This document shows, in pieces, positions 13,001 to 28,000 of a stretch of DNA of 64,000 bases (position 1 is its first letter; every line of letters starts with the position of its first letter). The notes under the pieces were generated by a model. It did no database searches and was not told the DNA's origin. It was given only the letters and a program-made list of their open reading frames with translations. This stretch comes from Gambelia wislizenii (lineage: Eukaryota > Chordata > Lepidosauria > Squamata > Crotaphytidae). Both the position numbers and the translations under genes were made by a program. The stretch spans positions 194,787,809-194,851,808 of the forward strand of contig JAUMIR010000002.1 in NCBI GenBank assembly GCA_030847615.1, in the 5' to 3' direction.

Positions 13001-16000
13001 TCACATATCAAGCAATATTTAAGAGTATGGAAGGGTGGAGTAGAAGGTGTTTGTTAATTCTGTATAGCCACTTGGAAGGCATCTCAATCTCGACTTCTTA
13101 ATGTAATGAATATAATGTTTATTTTAATTGGAACTGTCCATGATAAAGGAAGTTCAATATTTATAGCATTGCTGTAAATATTCTGAATATATATTCCATA
13201 TGGTTATAACATTTATTTTATATCATTCTAGTTAAGAAACTTAATTTGTTTAAGAAACCTATTCAGGTAGCTGTGTTGGCCATGCAGCAAAATACAACAA
13301 AATCCAAAATCCACGAAACAGTAATACCTTTATTGACCAACCAAAATGCACCATACATTATAGAAGCTTCTGAAGCTTTACTGGCTTCTTCATCAGACAA
13401 AGATGTTAAAAATCATATAGGAGAAGTGATGATATTAAAGTCACAGGCCTACATTTTGTCTCAGATGTTACGTCAGTTGTCAGTTAAGATGATCTGGAGG
13501 GAAATCAACGCAGGCAAGGCCACTCCCCTTCTTGGCCAGGTGGAAACTAGGGACAAAGGACAATAAAAGACAAGTAATAAATTTTCAACTCCATTAGCAA
13601 TGGAAAAGTAACTTCCCTTGAGATCCCAGCTGTTACATTTCTGTTGCTAATGGAACAACCAAATGGTATTATTTTAGTTACAGAACAGAGCAATTATACC
13701 AATTGTACCAGGGTATCTAGTCTAAATGGGTTACATCGTATTGTTGGTTTTCTGATCAGCAGGAGTGCATATAAGGCTGCAACCCAGGAATTTCTGGATG
13801 TTGAGGCTGGACTCTATTTTCCTTTTTGAGCAAAAGTATAAGGTGTTATTACTGATCTGTTTAAAAACCCCAATAGTTTATCCATTTTCTCCTCATTGAA
13901 GAGGTCATAGAATGCTCTGTACCTTTCCCATCTATTTCTTTTCCTTGATTGTGTCTACAGTGGTTGAATATTGGATCTACAAAGCAATGCCTGAACTCTA
14001 GGTGTTTTTGTGTGGGGCCTGTGTGTGCTTCTGACTATTATTTTGCTTTGTTGCATGTTCACTAATACTTTCTCAGATAAAACAGGTTTGTTTGTGAACT
14101 GACATTTTAACACTTTTCTCTTTTGTGCTTTTTTCAGTGTTTCTTAGTTACAGCATCCTGCTTCAGCTACAGTTTAATTTTGCCTTTTTAAAAATAAAAA
14201 CCATCCAATTTTTGCCATGTAATTGATGTGCACTTGTCCTGAAGTACAGGCCACTAGGGAGAGGAAGGGGAATACCTTGACCTTTTTGTTCTTCTTTCCT
14301 TTGGCTGCTAGGACAGGGGGTGGGAGTAGAGAATGTCTATGCAGTGAACTGCTGGCTTTTGTTACGTTTGGCTTTCATGGGCACTAAATGTGGTTCTACA
14401 AGGATAGAGCTTTCTCTCTGCTTTAATGTAGCTATTATAATCCTAATCTATGCATAGTGAGAATGCTCAGAAATAACACACTGCCTGTAATTATTTCTGT
14501 GGTTGTCTATTGCCAGCATCAGCATATGGATGCCTCACATGGCCGTTGAAGATGCACGCTCGCTGTGGAATCCAGCAGGCGCTGCAAAATCATAAGGCCC
14601 TTGGCTATAATTTCCTTAGAAGGAACACATTTCCAGTTCTTAAGATTATGACTTGAATGTGTGTACTTTATGTTAAGATGATAGGGGATTAATCAGAGAT
14701 TTAAGATCATTTGAAAAACCCACAAAATGAAAAAAAAATGAATATAGAAAATGGAGAGTAGCAAAGGAATATAAAACAACAGAAAATGAAATTCAAGAGA
14801 AGCAGCAAAAAGCCTTGCTTCCCCAGAAGCTGCCCCAGAGGGTCATATTTTAACAGGATGATAGAACTAAGCTAAGGATGGAGAGGGCATTCCTCAGTGG
14901 AAGCAGCATCAGTGAAGAAGCCATGTGCTTTGTACGTGCCTGCGTAACTTCACTTGGTGGACAGGACTTCTGATGGTGTTCAGAGTTATGCAGGAGCCTA
15001 CTTGGAAACCATGCTGCACAGCAGTTGTTCTGTCATGCTGATGTTGCATCTGTCATGTGCAACACTGGCGTTTATTCCAGGTGTAGAATGTATATATTTC
15101 CTTATGGTACTTTCTATATCATCTGTCAGCCCAGATGTTGAGAAAGTTTACTGTGTGTGTATGTGTATATATATATATATGCACACGAGTATATATATAT
15201 GTACATATAATCTCTAAAATATAGAACCAAATAAAATGACATCAAAATGGAGTTAAAGTAGCATCAGTACAACCGTCATAATGTATGGTTTTCATTACAC
15301 AGTGTTTTTAGAGGCCATTCACTGCCAATCCCTGCATCTTCTTGAAAAGAGACATTAAAAAGGAAATAGCATGTCCTTATTTCTTTAATATCTTTTGGTT
15401 AAAATGATACTGCTGAAGTTATTCCATATTTCATATTTGCTGATCTGGAGACTTTAAATGCCTAGTTGAACTAGAGTATTTCAGTGAGTTTGGCAACATT
15501 TGAAATCAAATGAAGATTGCTAGTGTTCTTCAGGCACTCACAGGCAATCAATTGATTACAGTAAAAAGGGCACACCACTGGGCATTCCTGAGTGTGTTTA
15601 TGTCTACAGAGCATTCTCACTGCTAGCCAGCACTCCCATGCTAGGTTTGCTTGATGAGCCACTGGTGGAGGGCTGCTTTGTGTTTTGTTTCTCTCTCATT
15701 CATTTCCAAGGTCTCTTTCTCTTTCCTGTGGCTCTGGTGACAGGCACGATCCGTAAGGCTCAGAACCTTCTGAAACAGTATTCTCAGCAATGTCTAGATG
15801 GGAAAAAGGGGGCCTCTAACCTCATTCCTATGGAAGGTAATCACCTCTCTCACTTTCACTCTTTGGTGTTGATTTGGGTACCAGATTTTCTTCTCTCTTC
15901 AGGGGTTCTGTTAGTCTTTAGCTCTACTTTTAATGCATAATTCAAGTTGTGCAAGAAAGAACTTGGCTTCTTTGGTGCTGCAACAGAATGGAAAACAGAG

Positions 16001-19000
16001 TTGGGTTTTGAAGACAGCTTTGCAGAGCTGTGGGCGAACTAAATTCAAGGGAACCATGGTGCAGTTGGACTGGCTAACAGAAGTTCTGCAGTAGCTTGGT
16101 GACCTTTCCTTCCACTTTCTGTCCTTGTCCTCTTTATTTCTAAAGGTAGTAGCCCTTTCAAAGGTGACAAAGTTGAAACTGTAAAAATCCTGATGTCCCT
16201 TTCTGCTTTTAGAGGGAACATACTATGGTTGCACGTACTTTTTACTATCAACTATGCTTTACATCAAATGTTTATACTGCTTGAAACTGCTACTACTATT
16301 ATGGTCTCCAAAGAAAGGGTGGTAGATTGGGGTTGCCAGGGTAATGCTTATAAATGTCTGACAAGCCAATAAAATCTGAAACAACAAGCACTCATGCTGT
16401 GATGGTCCTGGGATAAACCACTCCTTCTGTTATGCCTGCTGACATCCCGCTAGGTCATGAGCATGATTTACGAGTTAAACATCTTTCCGATTCCTTGGTT
16501 GACAAGCATGGGCCAGCTGCTGGTAAGTACCATAACAAAATGTAAGCTGGCTAATCTAACAATGCTTTTTAAAGTATTTCCTTGTGGTATTCTCTTAGGA
16601 ACCTTCCAGATGGGATGAGGGGCATGGCTCAGGGTGCTTGGCACTCACCTGCCACACACAGACTATGGCTGGTCCAGTGCTTGTCTCTGCCATTCTTAAA
16701 GACAACCTACTGTCTAGAGGGGTTGGTTTGGGTATGGATATGCCAGAATCTTGGCTTTTTAATATCATCCACTTTTCACTTTGGTGAAACTTTTCTCCAA
16801 GTATTTTTACACATGACTATCTGTAATGTGCAAGTTCTGAAAATCCCCACCTTGGAGTGAGCATCGGATGGATATTCATGTCTTCTCAGTAGCATATAAT
16901 ATTTACTATGTATTCTCATGAGGTGAGTGGGAAGATAAAAAGAACAAGAATGAAAGATTGTATCTTCATCTTGCCTAACGTCTTCAAAGCCCATCATATA
17001 ATAGTATTTGTGAGCATTTCTTTTCTGACCTGATTGTATGTTCCCTCTGATATACTACCTCCATACCCTAACTTTAGGTGTGTATAATGGCCAAGTAGAA
17101 ACCACTTCTTTCCTATACCATAGTAGACTGGTGGCTGAGTCTATCTGGAGAAGGTTGATATACTCCCTGGTAGAAGCATGATAATAAGCTGAAGTAATGA
17201 AGTGCTCTAGCACAGCAAGATGCTGGAGAAGCCTTCTACTGTTGTGAACAGAAGGCTCTTCCTTGTTCCCTTATTGCTGTGTCAAAAATGTTGAGTGCCA
17301 TAGTACTGAGAAATGGTTCCCCTGAAGTCCCCACTCTTCAGTTTCATCACCAGTTAAAACCAGATGTCCTTTAAACCAAGATATAGGGAAGAAGTATTGG
17401 GTTCTTGTGCAAAAGCTAAGTTACATGGCATGGCTCTTTCTGGCTGAGTTACTTCTGATTTCAGAAGCAGGGCAGCTTTGCTTCCCTATCTGGAGCAGGA
17501 AAACACTTTGCCTAGGTGCAAAATGTGTAAGGGAGAAAGTAACAGTAGTACTTTTCCCTCAGGCATGTTGGGTTTCTACATGTAGGTAGATTTAATATGG
17601 GGAAATATCTACCAGTAGTGATTTCTTCAATGTCATGTGGGACAGTCCCACAGCAAATATATAATTTGATTGTATTGATTGGGTTGTATGACTTTCAGAG
17701 GGTTGGCACCAAAAATCGGTATCAAGATCAGTGGGGAAAGAATAAGGTACCAGAACTGGAGTTGAGGGAGGAGGATATTTGAAGAGAATAGGTATATACT
17801 CCATTATCCACAGTGAAGAAACGTTTCAGACAAAGAATGATATAGATCATGAAAAAAGGATCAGTCAGGTTGGAGACTTCATTAGCTTGTGGCCTGGCAA
17901 AAAGACTAAGCGTACTACTGGAGCATCAAACATCATATTCTGCTATTTTAGACATTATATTTATTTGATCTTTCCCCCTCACTCTCTCCTGAAGGACAGA
18001 TTATTCTGGCACCTTGGAGATGTACAGATTTCTTGTAGCATAAACGTTTTTGAAGGCATCACCCTAGTTATCAGCTGAAGTTTTTTTTTTTTTTTTTGGT
18101 CATTCCTGGACCTCATTGGTTGGCACATATTGTGAGAATGGAGTATGCTACTAGATCATAGCCATCTGAGCCTGTATTCTGTGTTGCATATGGCATTGCA
18201 CTGTTTATTTTAGTAATGAGATGTTGGGTTGATGTGTATGTATATGTATACAGACTATACTGTAGAGAGTTCTTAAATGATGAGACAACTTGTCTATTTT
18301 AATTAGTATGTTCAGTTTATTAAACAAATATTTTTACCACTCTTGAATTGTAAATTAATTCCCATTTGCCAAACCAAAAGGATTGGTTCTTTTCAGAATG
18401 GAACCCTTTAACAGGAGTTCTGTTAAAAGAAAGCAGAAGTTAATTAACAGTAAATATTTTTGCACTAATTAAAGGAAGTGCAAGAGGATGTGTTATATTA
18501 TTCACATTTTGCCTTCCCTTCCACGGTTCCACATAGGTGCTCAAGATACCTCATTACTGCCTTTTCCGTACTTGGTACTTGCTTCAGACAACCTATGCTC
18601 TGCTGCAGTATGAATCTCATTTTTACCTATGGTGCACACAGGCATGACAAATTTGCCCTATGGGAAGGCATGAGGCAAAATGTTAGGTCTTCTGTAAAGT
18701 TTGAAGACAATGTGTTAAGTAGAAGCTATTTCACTCCAGATGAAAACAACAGATGTGTTCATGTGTCATGTAGCTACATGAAACTGACATTTTGTATGCA
18801 CATGCAATCCTCACAGGGAGAGATGACATGTTGGACATGGAAATTGATGCGTATATCCACTGTGTTAGTGCCTTCATCAAACTGGCCCAAAGCGAGTACC
18901 AACTTCTGACTGAAATCATCCCAGAACACCACCAGAAGAAGACATTTGATTCTCTCATCCAGGTCCTGCTAAAACTTAGCACAGCCTCTTCCTTTGGCTG

Positions 19001-22000
19001 TTGTGGAAAATCTAGTGTTCATTTCCCTGACTCGTCCATTTTCCCCCCTCCTGCAGGAATCTTTAGACAACTTGATGATAGAGGGCGACAACATTGTCTC
19101 TGCAGCTCGGAAGGCCATCATGCGTCATGATTACTCAGCTGTATTGACTATCTTCCCCATCCTGAGGCACTTGAAACAGACAAAACCAGAGTTTGATCAA
19201 GTTTTGCAGGTAGCTGGTTAGCTAGAAAATATGTTGTTGCAAAACTAGGTTATGCTTAGTCATGCTGCAGCATCCAATTGTTTGTGTCAAGCTCTGGGCA
19301 TCAGACAGGATTAGCTAGCTGTTGGGAACTGTAGGAGGATGGAAACAAAGTCACAACCCAGGTAAATGGAAAGAAAGTGAAGGAGAGGTAGTTAAGTCTG
19401 AAGTGCAAATGTACATATGAGATCAAAGGGGAGCGCAGAAGGCAGGAGCTGCAGTAGAACAAGAGTTCAAGTTGGTGTGGAGGGAACTTGGAGGCAAATG
19501 TGTGAGAGCTGATAAAGTAGATTAAGCTAATATTAATACAAAGGTGCGTAGAACTTGTTAGAGATCTTGTATTGGTTGAATCAGTCATTTTAAATGCTCC
19601 TGGAATTCTGTAAACAGTTCTTGTTATTTTTCTGATTTATCAGCTGCCATTCCAACAATATTGTCATTCAAGGCAGCCCCCAATAAAATAACCACTCAGA
19701 TCAACATAAAATAGATCCCTTAGGGATGGGCTAAGTGTAGCCCATGGGCTGCATGTAGCTCCCAGCCCTTCTTTTTAAAGCCCCTGGAAAAAAGCTGTCC
19801 TGTGAGGAGAAAAGCTGCCAAAAATGAGAGGTGTGACCTGCTGCCAAAAATTGGCAGCAAACTATCTAAGGTGAACAATGAAGAGGAGGCACTGCTAAAG
19901 GCTTCACAGGCCCAAGATGGATGGCAGGCATTTGCTTATAGCTGCCACTGCACACCATCCTTGTTGCTCTTCATCAGAGGTGCCAGGCTTTGGCACATGC
20001 CAACCTGATGTGTTTTTTTAAAAAATCTTGCCCTGCCACCTAATGCATATGAAGAGGGCATCCTTAGAGAGGTCATTCTGTAATAAAAATGTTCCTATTA
20101 TGGGTCTTGCAAGATCTAACCTGATAGACAGGGTGTCTCTGAAAATGTCAACTGTCAGGTTTCACGAGAAGAAAGACATTTGCAAAAGCATGATAAAGCC
20201 TAACAATACAGGCATACCTCAGTCAACAAAGCCTCTGAGAAAGAAGCTTCTTTTTACAAAGAGCTTGTCTACATGAGAAGATATAATGTAGATTGTTGTG
20301 CATTAACACAAATTTGCAGCAGTGTTCATTTGTCTCTATGGTCCTTTGGCAAAATCACTGGTATGTGAAGCTACCTGTATTTGAAGTGCACACGCAGCCA
20401 TGCCTGTGAATCAAGATAGTGGCTGAGAGTGAATTGCTCGCGTTAATATTCTCTACAAGTTGTCGCTGCTGCACATTATTTTTTTAAACTGTAAATCAAA
20501 GGTGCACAAGTGCAACCTTCCACTTAAAAATGCTGTTTGGTCTCCAGCGCAGCAAAAAAGCACATGATAGAAAACGCAAAACTCCAAAATAACATTCCTG
20601 ACCCACTTCATTGCCAGCAAGCCCGTACCCCCGTGCATGTCCGACTAATCTGCTTTCCACTTCTGCTCTTGCTGTGAATGTGCTGCGCTGCGAATTGGAT
20701 GTCCAAATGAGCGGTAATGCGCATTTCCACGCATTATTCAAAAACCTTGGGAAAAGCCACAAAGACTTTTCCTGTGCAGTAAATTGAGTTTTTGGCCCCA
20801 CTCCTTCCAAGAACCACAAATCTCGGTCGGATCTCGTTGGGACAAAAGATAATTCTGTGTGAATTCTATTAGGATCATTTTTAACCATCTGGACAACCCC
20901 AAAGTATTTTTACACCCCCAGGTCCCCTTTTCCTTGTAGTCCTTTGCCCAGCTGGAAGTTTTTTAAGCAGCATCTGCATTGGGAGAATGGTAAGGGAGGG
21001 CTGGAGAAACACAGACTTTCAGATCCCTCCAGAATCCCTTACTGAACACCTGTGAACAGCAGAACAGAGAGAAAAGAGGAAATCAGATAAGCCTGCCTCA
21101 CTGGCTGCCCCCCAGCATGTCACAGTTGTCCCTCCATATCCACGGTTTTAAGTATTCACGGCTTGAAAATATTCTTTAAAAAATAAGAATCAGAAAAGCA
21201 AACCTTGATTTTGCCATCTTATATAAGGGACACCATTTTGCTATGCCATTGCATATAATGGGACTTGCGTATTCACAGATTTTGGTATCCACAGGGAGTC
21301 CTGAAACCAAACCCGAGCGAATATGAAGGGACAACTGTAGTTAAAAAAGCATATACGTATAAGTTTGGCCACAAAAATGGAAATCATAAGAAAAGTGGAT
21401 GATGATGAAAGAAAGAAAAAAGATTTGGATGAAGCTTTCAAGTAGTCTCTAGAAGGTTCAAAATGTTTTTGTTTACTTATGGAAGGACCTTATGGAACCT
21501 GCCCTGGTTCTGTCATTTCACATGGGCATATTGTTATTTTTGGATAAAAAGTTTGCTGAAACATGTTGAACTGCTCTTCTTTTTCATGGTGTAGAAATCT
21601 GTTCCTATTCTTTCCATATTGTTTCTGGTACCAAATTTTCTATTAAAGATGTCATGCCTAGAAACACATCTACTTCATTAACCGAGGTGTATCTCTGTAG
21701 GGCTTTAATCAACATCTTAAAATGTCCTGTACAAAGCTAGTGACACTTTAGGAGTACTCCCTCCTATCCACATGTGCACAACTGCATTTTTCACTATCTG
21801 AAGGTTCCAGAGAGTTGTCATAGATACCCTGTGTAGTGCTAGTTACAGTATTCAGTCTTATAGAAGGTTTGACAGTGGTTTCATCCTGCTGAGGGTACAT
21901 TTCATGAGGAAACGTTATAAGCTGGAATTAAATAAATGACAAGAATAGCTGCTTAGTAAGAGAGCTCCTTGATAATAAGTAGAAAAATATCTTAAGTCAC

Positions 22001-25000
22001 TAATTAATGGGAATTGGCTGGGACCTGCAAGTTACAGGCTGGAAAGCACCTCAATACACAAGCTCACACACCCAGCTCAGGCAGGAAATAGAGCAACTCA
22101 AAGGATGGCAGTGTAGCCCTGGAGAGCATGTGAGCACGTACCCCTTCTGTTCAGATGTCTGACATTTTATAGACCAGTTGAACAAGCAACAACTTCTAAA
22201 GTCTGGTAACTATCATGGCAGATGAGTTTACTGCAGATTCTGTTACAGCTGAAAATGGGAGAGCTCGGCTGGTTCTTGCACTCTGGAGTTTCTGTGGCTT
22301 TGTTTAGTCCATGCTTATAAACATCAAATTTATAGTAGCTAGTTAAATATGGAATGTGAAGAATATGAGTTCCCAGAACTTGAAAGGTTGCTTTTTAAAA
22401 GTAATTCATTCCTGTTACTTTTCTTTGTTTAATATTTCAAAAAGTAATTCATTTTTATACATGTTACATTGTCAAAAGGAATCTCATTGTGTTACTTTTC
22501 AATTTCTTTTTACAAAAGGCTTGGGGTTGATGAGAGTAGCATAAAACCTACAAAATTCTACAGATAAGTTGCCTAATAATGCACTTTGAATATAACTAGA
22601 AGTTATTACTCCTTACAGCTTAAAAAAGTGAAGTTGTTCCCAATTGCCACATTATGTTTGAAGTGGAGCTTTGCTAAACTTCCATTGCATCCCATCCTTG
22701 TAAAAAGAAAAAAAGTGGAAAACTCCTTCCAAGTAACTGCATTATGAATAACTTGTTAACTTCCATGTTCTGTACCTTCCTGGTGAATGAGCTTAATTTG
22801 ACCTGTCAAAAGTAGCAAGTTCTTACTCACAGCTAACAAAACTTGTGTATGGTTTCCAAACCTTAGCCCAATTGAGAAATGGCTCTGCATTCAGTGGATG
22901 ATAGTAGCCATCTACTTCTTTCCAAACCCACTTCCGTCTGGATTGTCTCATGTATTGTGCTGGATATTTCAGGGCACTGCAGCCAGCACGAAGAACAAAC
23001 TGCCAAGCCTCATAACTTCTATGGAGACCACAGGAGCCAAGGCTCTGGAGGACTTTGCAGACAACATTAAGGTACCTGATGTGATTCCCCTGTATCTTTT
23101 TAGTTGCTGTGACTAGTTCCTGAGACCTCTGCAAATATCCCATTAATTTTACTAATTTTAGAATCCTGGAAGTTATCTTGGGGAGGATTAAGAAAAAAAC
23201 CCTGACTTTCTAAGTTTAGAATGTATTATTAAATCTAAATTGATTTAATGTCTGTTAACAGGCAAGATTGCTAGCTGTATGGCAAAGTCCACTGAATTTC
23301 TATGATTCTATGTTTTGTAAATGCTCACAGATCTTTTGGCTGCACTTATGGAGGTTTGTTTAAAAATGTTTTTGTCCAAGTATGTTTCTTTAATCACCAG
23401 CAGATGGTGCCCCTGGCCTTTAGGGTTGTAGAAATATGCTTGGTTCAGAAAAAAAATAGCATCATAACAGGCTGGGGACAGTTTTCAGCTGTATGCATTT
23501 TTAACTATCCATCAAATATCTGTTTTTTCCCCCTCCCTAGAACAATCCTGACAAGGAGTATAATATGCCAAAAGATGGGACGGTTCATGAGCTCACCAGC
23601 AATGTATGTCAAGCCAATTCAGAAACTTCTTTGGTAAAACAAATCCAGTGGTTTTATTCCCACCTGTTTGTCATACAAAGAAAATAGTCTTGCTTAAACA
23701 GGAGAAACTGTAGATTAAAATTGTGCTGCCTTTACTGTCAGAGGCTTGGATTAAGGAAATAAATTGAGATTAACTGTCATGGATATAAATTCTGCTCTGG
23801 AATTTTTCTCTCATCTTTTATGTTGTGTGCAGCCTGAAGCATTCTGCAAATTTTCAACTTCAGCTGCATTCTGCTGAGACCTGGATAGAATAGACATTGT
23901 GTCTTTCTCTGGACACTGTGTTGGCTGGGAAGGAAAAACTGCCAAAATAGGAGCAGCCACCTTTGCAGTCTCCAAGCCCAGAACATACAGGTACCTCTGG
24001 GTTTGTGGACTGTTGAAGGAGGCTGGAGTCAGAGGGAATTTTCCTTCCTTTTAAAGCATTTCCTGTAAGTTATGTCTTTCTAGTTACATAGCAGTTCAGT
24101 TAAGCCCAGAAATGGTCACCTCTGTTACTCTGAGGAGAAAAGTGTTGCCTCCGTACTTAACTGTGCAGCAGTCATAGGTCTAATAGAGAGAACACTTGTC
24201 AAAGAGTTCTTCAAGATTTCATCGATGAATTTGGAAGAGCAGTCCCCTTTCACACTACACAATTATAATGCTCGGATTCCACTTTAACTGCCATGGCTGC
24301 TTCCTGTAGAATCCTGGGAATGGCAGTTTGGAGAGGCATTTATGTATCTACTTATTGGGAGCTCTCTGGCTGAGAATTCTAAGTACCTCTCCCTAAATTG
24401 CAAACCCCAGAATTCCACAGGCTGTAGCCATGACAGTTAGTGGAATCACAGTGCTATAATTGTGTAGTGTGAAAGGTCCCCTACCTGAGGCTCTATGTGC
24501 ACAAGCCTTGGAGCTCCCTTCAGGCAGGGAAGGGGCAAAAAAAAGCTAACCTGTTTTATTAGGCAAACAGTATAAAAGCTCAGAACTGGGTGGGTCTGAT
24601 GGGAATATTAGGAGCCTTGCCTATTTATGAAAGCAGTCCCTTCTGTATGCTGTCCTTCAGGGTACAGATTACAGGTTTTCCAGCTCAAGCCCCCAACACT
24701 AGTAAATGTTCTTGAACTTCCTAGGCTGCAGAACACATTCTCCAGGTCCAGATTTAGCTAAGGCCAACCACAGCTCCTGCCTATTCCTAGCATGACTTGC
24801 CTTTGAACATCCCTCTCTCTTTGCTAGGCTTGTCTAGCAGTACCAATCCATCAGAGATGGTGTTTGTCCATTTGAAAATTTTAGAGACCCTGCTTTGCTC
24901 CCTGCTTTACCAGGCTACTGTGGGGCCAAACTAGAGCCCTTGCACAGCAGCAAAAGAGAAGGGTAGGCAAACACTGGTTGAACCAGAAGGGTCAGAAACA

Positions 25001-28000
25001 CAGCAGCCATGTGCCTGAGTTTTTAAAGGGATGGTTGCCAAGGAAAGATTTGGCAACTTGAGAATTTCCTGGAAGTGATATGATAAGACAATTAGTATTG
25101 AAGTACAAACTGGTGAAGCTTAAGCATGGCTTATCCCTGATCCTTGCTCACACTTCAGTTGAGAGGGGTGATTGGCTTGTTTCTTGAGGATCAAGGATGA
25201 ATATAAACAATTCATTCAGCCTCAGCTTTTTGCCACAAGGAGAGCTGTTTCTGCTTCATGTCAGTTCCTGAGCTGTGTCATTCAGAGGCCTGCATTTTAG
25301 GTGCTATTGATACAATTGCTCTAATAGTATCTTTGAGACAGCTATATTTTATGTTTCCCCAGGTCAACTGTATCTTCTCATGATTATTGGATAAAGAATA
25401 TTCCATTTAACAAAATGTTTTGAATCCATTGGTTATTTTCCAACAACAGCAACATGTCTCTCCCTTGTCTTTACAGGCCATTCTCTTCCTGCAGCAGTTG
25501 CTGGATTTTCAAGAAACAGCAGGTGCCATGCTGGCATCCCAAGGTAGTTGCGCAGGGCTCCCTTGACAAAATCACACATTCTTCACACTGATCAAGTTGT
25601 TTCCTCTGCTTGCTTTGCAGTAAAACCTCCTTAGCAAGGGTGTAGCTCATTCAAGCCTCACTTCCTCAGTCAACCAATTTGAGCTGCTGGAGCAAAAAGC
25701 CACAGGCATCTAAGGAGTTATAAGAAATCCCAGAGAGATGCCTTTGGTGTTCTTATCATACCTATAAGTGTACTCTTAGCTCTGTGATCCTTGGAACCTA
25801 CAGACAAAGGATGGATTGTTCCTTTCATCATCAAAGAGCAGGAGTTTTTAGTGACAAGACAGTTCCCAAGGGATTATTATCACATAGATGGGCTGTTAAC
25901 TGGCTTCATGATCCACTTGTAATAATAATATGGAATATTCATTTGATTCTGGGCTAGTTTCTTTTGGTGGATGTGGGCATGAGCTTTTGAAATCCAGAGA
26001 GCTTTTGCTTACGACATAATGAGAAGCTCCTGGTTTGATTTGGCATATCCATTGCTGGTTTGTGTATTTCAGACTTCACATCACAGAACTGGTATATTTA
26101 ATGTGGGAAGAGGTTTTCCCCCCCAACAGTCAGTGTCTGTATTCCTAGATAGATACACATTTTCAGAACAATGGTCCACAATGAAATCTAAGTGGATAAG
26201 GATGCATTTTTTATATATATATACCTTCTAAAGGTGAAGAATAATCTTGCACAGCAATCCTATTAATCTGAAAATTGTCAGCTTTGATTCCGTTAGAAGA
26301 GGCAACTATGACTACAGATTTCTCAGTTCCACTAAGGATTAAAATAAAGTTACTGGCAGATGCATTTAAAAAACTTGAACAGGCACAGCACAAGCCTCCC
26401 TCCAGCTATTTGTCTAAGGGCTTGTCTACACGAAGGGGAAAAAAGCTCCACAATAATAGCAAGTTGCAGCAGCTGCAAGCTGTCTTAATGGTTTTACAGC
26501 CCCCATAAACTTGGCTTGCCTGTAGCTGAGACAGCAGCCGCAAGTGAATTACTCTCATTTTTAAATCTGCCACTGCCAAACTTTTTTTTTAAAAAAAACC
26601 CTATTTCTAAGGTTCACAGAAGTAATATTCCACCTTTCCAAAAAAGAAAAAAAGATAGTACAAATCCCCATTTTATCACCTTAGTGATCACTCACTAAGG
26701 TGAAAATCCAACATGGTGGCAGCAGGTGCTTGCCCTGTAACCAAGTCCTGCCCCCTACGCTTGTCCAGCCAATCAGGTTTGCACTTTGTCTTGTATGGAG
26801 AAGTGATTCATGTTGAATTGCTTGTCTTAACAAGCAAAAACACACATATCACTGGAGCTTTTTTTCGCATAGCTTTTCCTCTTTTTGCCCCCCCCCCCCT
26901 TCACATACGACGAGACAATGTGGGATCCCATTAAGACAGTTTGTCTTCCAGGTAAATTCTGTGAGGGTATATTCACCGTATAGACAACCCCTAAAACTTG
27001 TCAGATATAGTGCCCTCATAAGGAGCTGTTCTGTCTGGAATTTAATTCATTTCTGACAAGGGAATGTTTTAACCATCATTCTTTTGCACTGATAATCAGT
27101 AAGGTGCCTTTGGATATCTGAGCCACAACCTAGGTTCAGGAAACCCGGAATAAGGGTCCAAACAAAATCTGGTGGTCAGTGCACACCTTTAATATCTAGG
27201 TGGTGTTGTAGTAATGTGTCAGTGTAAGTCAAATATCTTGTGTTGATGTTGTTAAAAAAAATAGATGAGACCATCTTGGAGATGTCAATCTTTGAAGGGA
27301 GCCCCACTTTGTCCATTCCAACCCATGCTAAGAAGGTTGAACTGTGCCAGCTGCATCTTGCCTGTGCTCCCATCATTTGTCCGTAACCACTGCCTGAATA
27401 ATTCTCGAAGCATGGTCTGTTTCTGCGGCTGACTTGTCAGCCTCCCTTTCTCATGCCTCCTTTGCCTGCTAAAATTGGTTATGGGTGAAGTCAGTTATGG
27501 AGCAAACTCTTTTACTGGCCAGAAGGGGTCTACATAATTGCAAGTGGAGACAGCAAAGAAGCTCTCTCGTGCAGTTCTGTTCTGTGTCTGGGATTATAAC
27601 AATTGCATTCATTTGATCAATGAGTGTGGATATGTACAATTTGTCATGCAGACTGAAAGTTCTTACACATGTACTTGGGAGTAATCCTCACTGAACTCAG
27701 ACATGCCTAAGAGTAGATGTGTAGAATTGGGCTGTCTAAAAGAGAATGGCTCCTGTCTGCTGAACCCATAATGATTTGTGTTGGTATCTTCTGCTTTGTT
27801 CTTGAAGGTATGGTTGTCTCTAACCTGTCTTTTTGCACCTTGCATTTTTCTTTCTTTCTTTCTCTCTTTCTCCCCTATCCTTTTACCTCTACTCTGCCTT
27901 AAATTTTATAGTTCTTGGGGACACATACAATATTCCTTTAGATCCCAGAGGTAAGCAGTAGTAATACTTGGACTACCCAAGTGCATAGCTAATACTACTC

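Noticed and set aside
13246..13566. 106-codon open frame on +
   Set aside because: Overlaps an interspersed repeat (TAGCTGTGTTGGCCATGCAG) read in antisense; not a gene.
18478..18909. 143-codon open frame on +
   Set aside because: Runs from intron into EXOC7 exon 18817 in the wrong frame; the real exon frame is fixed by homology.
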